Shown here one piece after another: positions 1 through 7,489 of a stretch of DNA of 34,997 nucleotides. Each line of letters starts with the position of its first letter. The first letter of the stretch is position 1. The notes beneath the pieces are model-generated. The model was not told the origin of the DNA. It worked only from the letters and a program-made list of their open reading frames with translations, and made no database searches. Source of the stretch: Fuerstiella sp. (GTDB lineage Bacteria; Planctomycetota; Planctomycetia; Planctomycetales; Planctomycetaceae). Location: positions 52,372-87,368 of the forward strand of contig JABABI010000024.1 in assembly GCA_014238335.1 (NCBI GenBank), given 5' to 3'. A program made the position numbers and the translations under genes.

Positions 1-1662
1 CAGCATGATCCTGGGATCGCCTTTCTGAAGGCGGCGCTGCCAAAGCTGAAAGAGCCGGAACTGCTGGCTGAAGCCCAGTTTCTGATTGGCATCAGTTCTC
101 TCAGTCTGAAACGTCTGACGGAAGGCGTTAACGCACTGCGAGCCTCACGACAGGCGAAGGGTGACTGGGCACGTGGTGATGAGGTGCTGTTGGCGCTCGC
201 GACGGGGCTTGTCGACACGAATCAGGCGGACGCCGCGATCGCGGAACTCAATCAACTGAATCAAAAGTACCCGAAAAGTGAGTTCGGAGATCGGGCATGG
301 TTTCGGCTGGGGGAGATTCAGGCTCAGCAAAACAGGATTGATCCCGCCGTTGCGGCGTTCCAGCAGGTTGTTGCGAAATTTCCCGATAGTGAATTCGCTC
401 CGCTGGCGGCCTACGGTTCCGGCTCGGCACTGTTTGACAAAGCTGATTACAACGGATCTGTCAGTCATTTGAATGCTCTGCTGACAAAATATCCGAAGTC
501 AGATATTGCCACCAATGCCTACTACCTGCGCGGTCTGAGTCAACACCGCCAGAAAAACTACGCGGCAGCCGTCGGTGATTTGACGGAGTTTCTGAAACGC
601 GAACCGACAGAAGAGAACGCAGCGCTGGACGCCCGCTATTCGCTCGCTCTGTGCCATGCGGGACTCAAACAGCACGACCAGACGATTCAGACTGCCCTCA
701 ATCTGCTGAAGGCGAAACCCGATTACGCCGCAGCAGACAAGGTGTGGTACGAACTTGCGTTTGCATATTCGGAAACCAAACGGCAGCAGGAATCCGTTGA
801 CGCCTTTCGTCAACTGGCCACTAAGTTTCCGGACAGCCAGCTGGCCGGCGAGTGCTGGCTGCGCGTGGCGGAGTTTCATGCCGGTGAAAAGCAGTTTGCC
901 GAAGCGATCGCGGCGAGTGATCAGGGGCTGGCAAAGACAACAGACCAGAAGCTGCGCGAACGACTTCAGTTTCGGAAAGGGAGTTCCCAGTTCTCGACAG
1001 ATGCGTTCGCCGCGGCAGCGGCCACTCTGCAGACTCAGATTAAAGAACATGCTGATGGTGATCTGCAGATCGACGCCACGTGGCTGGTGGCAGAAAGCAT
1101 GTTTCGTCTAAAGAAATACGCGGATTCACTGCCGTGGTATCAAAAGACGGTTGATGCTAAGTCCGAGAAGTATCATTCGCGAGCCATTTATCGAAGCGGC
1201 ACGTGTGCGAACGAACTGAAGCAGTGGCCAGTCAGTCAGAAACACTTCGAAGCTCTTACGAAACAGTATCCAAAATCCGAGCAGGTCAGCGAAGCATGGT
1301 ACGGACTTGGGTTTGCTCTGCAGAATCAGAACCAGCTCGATCGGGCGATGCAGATGTACGAGCAAGTGACGAAGGAAACGAACACGGAGTCCGCCGCGAA
1401 GGCACGATTCATGATGGGCGAGTGTGCATTCGCACAAAAAAAATATGATGTCGCGTGGGAGCACTTTCTGGAAGCGGCACTTGGTTATCCATATCCGGAG
1501 TGGCAGGCTCTTGGTCATTTCGAAGCGGGGCGCTGCTTCATCGAATTGAAACTGCCTGACAAGGCTCGGGAATCGTTACAGACGGTTGTGGATCGGTTCC
1601 CGCAGCACGTGCGAGCAAAAGATGCAGCAAAACTTCTGGCCGGACTGAAGGCCGGGAGTTGA
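1..1662 (+). CDS. Tetratricopeptide-repeat protein, CpoB/YbgF-like (5' partial)
   Basis: The reading frame is open from the first base, so the gene begins upstream of the window; 553 residues are visible before the TGA at 1660. The whole visible part is helical repeats of about 34-37 residues with TPR signatures, such as the recurring 'KYPKS'/'KFPDS' segment followed by 'A.Y.LG.A' helices. This is the pattern of periplasmic TPR proteins of the CpoB (YbgF)/BamD type, which bind partner proteins and do no chemistry. It lies 63 bp upstream of an ExbB/TolQ gene on the same strand, with ExbD/TolR and a propeller fusion after that. This parallels the Tol-Pal operon, where a TPR protein accompanies TolQ, TolR and TolB. 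The TPR family call is seen in the sequence; a role in the ExbB/ExbD complex is inferred from position. The signal peptide, if any, is outside the window. Confidence 0.88.
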   Translation, partial: QHDPGIAFLKAALPKLKEPELLAEAQFLIGISSLSLKRLTEGVNALRASRQAKGDWARGDEVLLALATGLVDTNQADAAIAELNQLNQKYPKSEFGDRAWFRLGEIQAQQNRIDPAVAAFQQVVAKFPDSEFAPLAAYGSGSALFDKADYNGSVSHLNALLTKYPKSDIATNAYYLRGLSQHRQKNYAAAVGDLTEFLKREPTEENAALDARYSLALCHAGLKQHDQTIQTALNLLKAKPDYAAADKVWYELAFAYSETKRQQESVDAFRQLATKFPDSQLAGECWLRVAEFHAGEKQFAEAIAASDQGLAKTTDQKLRERLQFRKGSSQFSTDAFAAAAATLQTQIKEHADGDLQIDATWLVAESMFRLKKYADSLPWYQKTVDAKSEKYHSRAIYRSGTCANELKQWPVSQKHFEALTKQYPKSEQVSEAWYGLGFALQNQNQLDRAMQMYEQVTKETNTESAAKARFMMGECAFAQKKYDVAWEHFLEAALGYPYPEWQALGHFEAGRCFIELKLPDKARESLQTVVDRFPQHVRAKDAAKLLAGLKAGS

Positions 1663-1725
1663 ATCGAAAACATTTGATTCGAATCAACACAGCGTTTCGT
1701 CAATTGAAAATATAAGGGGCGATGA

Positions 1726-2586
1726 ATGTCATCCTGGAATAGTCGCGTTCTCATGGCATCGACCTGTGTGATGCTGGTTGTCTTCCTGCCGTTACTGGCG
1801 GCTGACGAGGTCGTTGATGTGGCCGTTGCTGCACCCGCCACTGACGTCTCCGCGGAACCTGTGCCGGCTGACGATTCGATTCTCTCACTCATGCTGGATA
1901 CCGGACTCACCGGACTTCTGTTCATGGGGGCTCTCGGTCTGTTCTCGCTGGTCAGTGCGACCGTGGCGATTGAACGACTGGTGAATACTCGTCGTAGCTG
2001 CATCGTCCCGGCCGACCTGGTCAACGAACTGAAACGTGTGGTGGACAGTGATCGGTCTACACCGGCAGATCTGCAGGCCATCTGTGACCGTCACAATGCA
2101 CCCGTTGCAACAATACTTACCGCCGGCGTGCAACGTGCCGGCCGTTCTCTGCCGGAGGTGGAGAAGGCGATGGAAGATGCCGCAGTGCGTGAAATGGGAG
2201 CACTCCGCAGTCGAGTTCGGCCATTGGCGGTGGCTGGCAGTGTGGCACCGCTCATCGGACTGCTCGGTACGGTGGTCGGCATGATCATTGCGTTCAAGAC
2301 GGCCAGCCAGGCGGGACTTGGCAAGGGAGAGATGTTGGCTCAGGGCATCTACATGGCGCTGGTCACAACGGCTGCCGGTTTGTCGATCGCCATTCCGTCG
2401 TTACTGTGCGCCGCCTTTTTCAATGGGAAGATTGAACAGTTCTTTCGGGACATCGATGTGGCATTAATGTCGACATTTCCATGCTTTGCACGTGTGGAGA
2501 AACGTGTTGCAAGTGCGTCTCGAGCTCCGGAAGAGGACGACAAGGGCGGTGCTCGGACACAGGACAGGCTCGTAGACGTCAGCTGA
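1726..2586 (+). CDS. MotA/TolQ/ExbB proton channel family protein
   Basis: This 286-residue protein has a signal-peptide-like hydrophobic start (residues about 9-26), a short linker, a membrane helix near 50-75, a cytoplasmic segment, and the ExbB hallmark pair of helices. The conserved 'GSVAPLIGLLGTVVGMI' stretch is near residues 173-189, and a last helix starts near 'ALVTTAAGLSIAIPSLL'. ExbB/TolQ proteins form the pentameric inner-membrane stator that, with ExbD/TolR, uses proton flow to drive TonB- or TolA-type proteins. An N-terminal signal peptide before the first helix is common in planctomycete homologues and is an addition compared with E. coli ExbB. The start is the ATG at 1726, preceded by AAGGGG at 1714-1719. 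It is followed by ExbD and a TonB-like fusion, so all four genes probably form one operon. Confidence 0.93.
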   Translation: MSSWNSRVLMASTCVMLVVFLPLLAADEVVDVAVAAPATDVSAEPVPADDSILSLMLDTGLTGLLFMGALGLFSLVSATVAIERLVNTRRSCIVPADLVNELKRVVDSDRSTPADLQAICDRHNAPVATILTAGVQRAGRSLPEVEKAMEDAAVREMGALRSRVRPLAVAGSVAPLIGLLGTVVGMIIAFKTASQAGLGKGEMLAQGIYMALVTTAAGLSIAIPSLLCAAFFNGKIEQFFRDIDVALMSTFPCFARVEKRVASASRAPEEDDKGGARTQDRLVDVS

Positions 2587-2713
2587 GGATCTGCGTTTGA
2601 TCGAAACAATAACGTGGGCCGTGTGAAACGCAGATTTGTGGCTCTGTCATCTCAATCAGAAGGTGGTGAGCCAGAGTCAATCTTTAAGAAGCCATCACGA
2701 AACGAAGCACGCC

Positions 2714-3118
2714 ATGAAACTGCCGATTGAGACAGATGACTTTGAGGGGCCCAATCTGACGCCGGTCATTGACGTCGTCTTTCTGCTGCTGATCTTTTTT
2801 CTGGTCGCCACGCGTTATGATCAGGAGGAACGTGAACTGGACGTCGTGCTGCCGGAAGTCACGCAGGCACAGCCCCTGTCCATGACTCCGGAACTCGTTA
2901 TCAACGTCTTGCGCAGTGGAACATATAAAATTGTGCAGCAGGAAATAGACGAACAGCAACTCGGCCAGATCATTCGGGAAACCTACAGAAACAATCCACA
3001 CCAGTCGGCACTCATCCGCGGCGACGGCGAGGTTGCGCTGAAGCACGCTGTCCGAGTCATGGGACTGTGCAACGAAATCGGGATGGATTATCGCATTGCG
3101 GCGCTGCAGGAACGTTAG
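2714..3118 (+). CDS. ExbD/TolR family biopolymer transport protein
   Basis: A 134-residue ExbD/TolR protein. It has a short cytoplasmic N-terminus, one membrane helix at about residues 17-34 (NLTPVIDVVFLLLIFF), and a periplasmic domain. The helix carries Asp20, at the position of the proton-carrying aspartate of ExbD (Asp25 in E. coli). The frame stays open upstream to a TTG at 2636, but the extra 26 residues look like leader translation and the family normally starts just before the 'TPVIDVVF' helix, so the ATG at 2714 is preferred. No clear Shine-Dalgarno sequence precedes it. The gene lies 127 bp after ExbB and 83 bp before the PD40/TonB-like fusion. The likely role is the stator partner of the ExbB product; the client is inferred to be the next gene. 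Confidence 0.93.
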   Translation: MKLPIETDDFEGPNLTPVIDVVFLLLIFFLVATRYDQEERELDVVLPEVTQAQPLSMTPELVINVLRSGTYKIVQQEIDEQQLGQIIRETYRNNPHQSALIRGDGEVALKHAVRVMGLCNEIGMDYRIAALQER

Positions 3119-3201
3119 TGTGAGTCAGCTTTATGGCCATGGAATTGCACGGCTGAAATTCGCAGGGCCGTGACGATATCGAATCAGGGTGAACTCGTCC
3201 G

Positions 3202-6200
3202 TTGAAAACAAACACTTCAATCTCAAAGACGGAAACTGCCGCTCAAACGGGATACGCATGGCTGCGTTCTCCGAAGTTCGCTGTGGTCGTTATGCTGATA
3301 GCCTTCACAGTTTGGGTCGTGCCGAAACCTCGGGACGGTGTGGTCTCCCTTGGCGGAGCTGGACATTGGGCCGACCTGAGCACGATGCAGCAGCGACGAA
3401 TTGTATGGCGCCCCGCAGACGAACTGTCATCCGTCATACCAACAGACATCATTGACGCCTCGCTGATTTCTCCTCGCTTTGCTGATGGGGGGACAACTCT
3501 GTACTTCGCCCTTCGATCCCGCAGTGGTCAGGCTGATATCTATCGTAGTCGCCTGAGTCACGGCAACTGGCAGCCGGGTGAACCGGTCGCAGCACTTAAT
3601 TCGTCAGCCGATGATGTCGGTGCGATCCCGTCGGCTGACGGGCGAAAACTGTTCTTGTATTCCAATCGAGCGGGCGGGACAGGTGGCTTCGATATTTATG
3701 TTTCTGAATGGCAGGACGGAGCATGGGCCCCGCCCGTTAATGCCGGCCGCCCCGTTAATTCGTTCGCGGACGAATACGATCCGGCGATTTCTCCGGATGG
3801 TCAGATGCTCTATTTTGCATCGAATCGTGTTCAGCAAAACAGTAGTTCCCCAGGCTCGAATGGTGAATGGAGCGGAACGCTGCGTCAACGAAGATCGAAT
3901 ACGTTCGACATGTATGCTGCAGCACGAAACTCCATCGACTCGTCCTGGGAATCCGTTAAAGCACTCGACGCCATCAATCGACCAGACAGCAACGAAGGGG
4001 CTCCGTTTGTCTCGTCCAACGGCGCGTTCCTGTATTTTGCGTCCGACCGGCCGATCCGTGGTGGAGAAAACCCAAACCTTGATCTGTTTCGCAGTCACAT
4101 AGCCGGTGTGACGCTGACCCCACCGGAGAATCTTGGCCCCGGAATCAACACGCCCGCTCACGAAACAGAGCCTGCACTTTCACCGGAAGGGTTCACGCTC
4201 GTCTTCTCTGCGCATCGAAACGGAAGTGAACGTTTGCTGCTCAGTCGTGCCGATGAAGTAAGGATTGAGTCCGGGTGGGACACGTCGAATCTGCGTGCCG
4301 TTTCTGCCATCTGGCCGTATGGCGTGGCAATTACACTGCTGGTTCTGATGCTGTCCGCAATTCTGTTTGCCACACGTAAGAGATTTGTACAGGCGGCCGG
4401 GGCCACTCGATTCTTCGCGGGAAGTGTGATGATGCACGTCCTGCTTTTGTTCGTGCTGGCGGTGTGGAACCTGCCGAAGGTCATCGACGTCATTACGTCA
4501 AAGACGTTCGATGCTGAAGCGTCCACTCAATTGTTTGACGACAATCAGCACCAGTCACATGAAGACGGTCGCGCAGCATACGAAAAACTGGCGGACCTGC
4601 AGTCGCTCGAAGATGTGCCGCAACCGGACGTCACGCGTCAGGAAACTGAAACGTTCAGTGTGCCCGAACGTACCGACAGTCCGCTGCCCACCATTTCACT
4701 GGACGTTGCCCGCACGCTGCCTCCGCGGCAACTGCTTTTTGTTCCTTCAAATGGCGCACAACCGCAGCGACGGGCAGCAAAGTCGGAACCAATGCCGGCG
4801 CTGTCGCGACCGACTCCTGAGACGGCTCGGGATGTTCCGGAACTGGAGCAGACGTCCGTCGTTCTGGAATCGGTCAGGAGACCGGCAGACCGACCGGTGG
4901 CCACACAGATCGACATGCCTCGAACGATTCTGCTGGTTCAGCCTGTTCGTTTTGACGTCGAGAATCCCACGGCGGCGATAGTGCGTCCCACTGCGTCAAT
5001 AAGTGTGGCTCCGCCGGCCATACGGATTGGGGTAGAACAGCAGGCAGTCGCGTTGCCGCTGAATCCGTTGGAAATGCAGGTCGCTCCGATACCGGATATT
5101 CCGGACGCTGCGAAGCTGGCGGAATCTGTGGTCCTGCCAGCAGCGCCCGTGGAAGCGACAGAGCGTGTGGCGGATGAGCCAACTCCACTGATTGAGATTG
5201 CCAGGGTCGCTGCGAGGGTGCCGTCGCCCGTTCCGTTTGCAACTTCAGGACAGCGGAGCCAGCGCCGGGAGCCACAGCCATTTGTAGACCAGAATGCGCC
5301 GATCTCGAATATTGAAAATCGCCCGGCAGATCCAGCGAAGATGCCGACCGTTCCGCCGCGAGAAACAGCTCCGTCGCCGGTCCCGCATGATCACGGCGAT
5401 ATTGCACAGCTTGAGACAGAAGAATTAACTCTGCCCGGAAGCGACGTTCCTGACGTTGCAGAAGCAAAGGATTTGTCGGACGACTCCGTGATGCTGGTGA
5501 TTGACCGATCTGAGGTGATAGCGCCGGCACCACTTACGCCGCAGAAGATGACCGGCCCGTCCAGTCGAATCAACGAGCGAATTGTGGTGGGCGCTCTCAG
5601 TCTGGAACGCAACAACGCTCCGCCCGCTTTCCACAAACTGGCCAGTCAGCTCGATCGGCCCTTCGCAAAGGCCAGTGCGGTGTCGCTGGCTGCTGACAGT
5701 GTCGGGCTAAGATCAATGTTTACGTTGCGTCACGGAGACACTCGGAAGCAGTACATTGAACTTTTTGGTGGAACAGAAGCATCTGAAAGGGCCGTCAATC
5801 GCGGCCTGCTGTGGCTGGTTCAGCACCAGAACACCGACGGCAGCTGGAGCCTGAATCGATTTCAGGAAAACTGCAACGGGAAGCACCCGGCGTGTAATGG
5901 GCAAGGGGCCGAGGCGTCGAACACGGCAGCAACCGGTCTTGCGCTGTTACCGTTGCTTGCGGCAGGAAATACACACGTTGATGGCGAACATGCGAAAGTT
6001 GTGGCGACCGGTCTGCAATGGCTGATCGATCACCAGAAGCCTGACGGTGAGCTACTGGGGCCCGGTGATAAACAGAAAATGTACAGCCAGGGCATCGCGG
6101 CCATCGCGCTGTGTGAAGCGTTCGGCATGACGCAGCATCCTGATTTCCGCGAACCCGCTCAACGATCCCTGCAATATATAGTCGATGCACAGAATAAAAC

Positions 6201-6777
6201 GACCGGCGGCTGGCGCTACAACCCCGGTGAAGCGGGCGATACTTCCGTCGTCGGCTGGCAGATGATGGCGTTGAAGAGCGGTGAGATGGCCGGTCTTGAT
6301 GTTCCGATCGAGACGCATGGGGGCATTCGCCGCTGGTTGCAATCTGTGGAAGGCAACCAACCCGTCGGTGGACAGTTCGGTTACACCAACCGCAGTGTGT
6401 CTCCGGCGATGTCAGCCGAAGGCCTGCTCTGCCTGCAGTTTCTGGGGACCGGTCGCAACGACCCGGCCATGCGGGCAGGCGCTGACTATCTTCTGACTCA
6501 ACTGCCCGAAGTCAGTCAGGGACGAACGTCGTATTATTGGTACTACGGTACTCAGGTGATGTACCACATGCAGGGCAGCTATTGGCAGGAATGGAACGCA
6601 GCTCTGCGCGACATGGTTGTGGACACTCAGATCAAGGACGGCCACATGGCGGGCACATGGAATCCGGTCGACAACTGGGAAAAACGCGGTGGACGTTTGT
6701 ATTCTACCTCCATGAAACTGCTGCTGCTGGAAATCTATTACCGGCACCTGCCACTGTACGAACAACTGGACGATTAG
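3202..6777 (+). CDS. PD40 propeller / TonB-like helix / squalene-cyclase-like fusion protein
   Basis: A 1191-residue membrane protein starting at TTG 3202; an in-frame TGA at 3190 rules out a longer start. Order: helix 1 at about 26-42; a TolB/WD40-like PD40 propeller at about 85-350 with repeated 'SPDGQMLYFASNR'-type blades; helix 2 at about 369-389; a positive loop (TRKRF); helix 3 at about 404-422; a Pro/Val-rich linker at about 430-845; and an alpha/alpha-toroid domain at about 855-1185 with 'DGSW'-type repeats of the squalene-hopene cyclase/prenyltransferase fold. The positive-inside rule puts propeller and toroid in the periplasm. Helix 3 contains S408-V-M-M-H412, matching the S-x3-H motif of the TonB anchor helix that senses ExbB/ExbD. 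No DxDD cyclase motif was found, so the toroid may bind rather than cyclise. The substrate is unknown. The TonB-like reading is an inference from motif, topology and operon position. Confidence 0.85.
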   Translation: MKTNTSISKTETAAQTGYAWLRSPKFAVVVMLIAFTVWVVPKPRDGVVSLGGAGHWADLSTMQQRRIVWRPADELSSVIPTDIIDASLISPRFADGGTTLYFALRSRSGQADIYRSRLSHGNWQPGEPVAALNSSADDVGAIPSADGRKLFLYSNRAGGTGGFDIYVSEWQDGAWAPPVNAGRPVNSFADEYDPAISPDGQMLYFASNRVQQNSSSPGSNGEWSGTLRQRRSNTFDMYAAARNSIDSSWESVKALDAINRPDSNEGAPFVSSNGAFLYFASDRPIRGGENPNLDLFRSHIAGVTLTPPENLGPGINTPAHETEPALSPEGFTLVFSAHRNGSERLLLSRADEVRIESGWDTSNLRAVSAIWPYGVAITLLVLMLSAILFATRKRFVQAAGATRFFAGSVMMHVLLLFVLAVWNLPKVIDVITSKTFDAEASTQLFDDNQHQSHEDGRAAYEKLADLQSLEDVPQPDVTRQETETFSVPERTDSPLPTISLDVARTLPPRQLLFVPSNGAQPQRRAAKSEPMPALSRPTPETARDVPELEQTSVVLESVRRPADRPVATQIDMPRTILLVQPVRFDVENPTAAIVRPTASISVAPPAIRIGVEQQAVALPLNPLEMQVAPIPDIPDAAKLAESVVLPAAPVEATERVADEPTPLIEIARVAARVPSPVPFATSGQRSQRREPQPFVDQNAPISNIENRPADPAKMPTVPPRETAPSPVPHDHGDIAQLETEELTLPGSDVPDVAEAKDLSDDSVMLVIDRSEVIAPAPLTPQKMTGPSSRINERIVVGALSLERNNAPPAFHKLASQLDRPFAKASAVSLAADSVGLRSMFTLRHGDTRKQYIELFGGTEASERAVNRGLLWLVQHQNTDGSWSLNRFQENCNGKHPACNGQGAEASNTAATGLALLPLLAAGNTHVDGEHAKVVATGLQWLIDHQKPDGELLGPGDKQKMYSQGIAAIALCEAFGMTQHPDFREPAQRSLQYIVDAQNKTTGGWRYNPGEAGDTSVVGWQMMALKSGEMAGLDVPIETHGGIRRWLQSVEGNQPVGGQFGYTNRSVSPAMSAEGLLCLQFLGTGRNDPAMRAGADYLLTQLPEVSQGRTSYYWYYGTQVMYHMQGSYWQEWNAALRDMVVDTQIKDGHMAGTWNPVDNWEKRGGRLYSTSMKLLLLEIYYRHLPLYEQLDD

Positions 6778-7017
6778 AGCGATCTACGTCTCAGGGCACG
6801 CCGTCGTTCCCATGAGAATCCGGCGTCTGCCGTTGCGTATCGGGTCGAGCATACGAATGGGCCTGTTGTGTAAGCAGCTGAACAAGCGTTTGGTGGTGGT
6901 CGTCGGGCGAAATGTCCGAGGTTGTTCTGTGTTTCGCTCTTGACGCTCCTGCTGCTGGAGGCCGTACGATGTTTCGAACAGCGATTTCGGTCTTCATGTT
7001 GATGAAGGAAAGCGACT
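6778..7017. other. Intergenic region before the MerR remnant
   Basis: No convincing coding signal is seen on either strand; the short minus-strand frames here have no recognisable motif. No clear intrinsic terminator follows the stop of the fusion gene. An AAGGA at 7005-7009 sits 8 bases before the TTG of the MerR remnant and would serve as its ribosome binding site. Confidence 0.4.
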
Positions 7018-7191
7018 TTGTTCACCACTGGTGAATTCTCGAAAATCACGACTTTGAGGGCGCTGCGATACTACCACGAACAGGGTGTGCTGATGCCGTC
7101 ACGTGAGGTTTACGCCAAACTTTCCGGCATGGTCTTCCAAGGACATCCCGGAAAGTACCTGACAGAGATTCAGATCCTCATCCATGTGTAG
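7018..7191 (+). pseudogene. MerR-type regulator with GyrI-like effector domain, internally deleted
   Basis: A 57-residue frame from TTG 7018 to TAG 7189. Residues 2-28 match the MerR DNA-binding start (GEFSKIT, then ALRYYHEQGVL). Residues about 29-55 match the very end of the GyrI-like effector domain found in MerR/GyrI regulators (a 'REVY...GMVF.G.P.KYLTEIQ' pattern). In the intact family these ends are separated by roughly 200 residues, so the middle (wing, dimer coil and most of the effector fold) is missing. The junction falls near 7096-7105 and the frame is kept across it. The helix-turn-helix also looks a few residues short between KIT and ALRYY. The frame has a good ribosome site, so a short peptide could still be made, but dimerisation and ligand binding should be lost. 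The family match is from memory of conserved sequence, not a search. Confidence 0.72.
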
Positions 7192-7227
7192 CGGCGGCCC
7201 CGAGACGCACAAGCGGCGGAACCTGCT

Positions 7228-7458
7228 TTACCCGGGACCGTGGCCATACAGATGCCGGATAGGTATTTTGTGTCCCCATGCGACGGCGTTTGGGGCGACG
7301 GCGAAAACTTCAGCAATGCTCGTACGCTCCGTTGGGCTGGGCGTCCAGCGACTCAGGACGATCACCATGATGCCGTCGTGACTTAGGCCGGACTGTTCAC
7401 TCAGTTGTTCGACGCTCATGCCGCGTTGGCGGCAGAGATCATACACACGATCCGGCAT
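7228..7458 (-). CDS. Small helix-turn-helix (XRE/Cro-like) protein
   Basis: A 76-residue minus-strand gene from ATG 7458 to TAA 7228, with a GAGGGA ribosome site just before the start. Residues about 5-45 have an XRE-like helix-turn-helix pattern: 'RGMSVEQLSEQSGLS' for the first two helices, then a third helix ending at the conserved-looking 'RWTPSPTERTSIAEVF'. The C-terminus 'WGHKIPIRHLYGHGPG' resembles a tail I associate with small planctomycete HTH proteins. It is flanked by the MerR remnant and the PFOR wreck on the opposite strand, yet shows no stop or frame break. It probably binds DNA; the target is unknown. Its survival between two decayed genes makes it either a functional regulator or a recently stranded one. 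Confidence 0.68.
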   Translation of the reverse strand: MPDRVYDLCRQRGMSVEQLSEQSGLSHDGIMVIVLSRWTPSPTERTSIAEVFAVAPNAVAWGHKIPIRHLYGHGPG

Positions 7459-7489
7459 CTTTCCCTCGACCTGCGAACGATTAAAGCAG

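Noticed and set aside
4874..5533. 219-codon minus-strand frame
   Set aside because: It is a shadow of the Pro/Val-rich linker of the fusion protein; composition-driven open frame.
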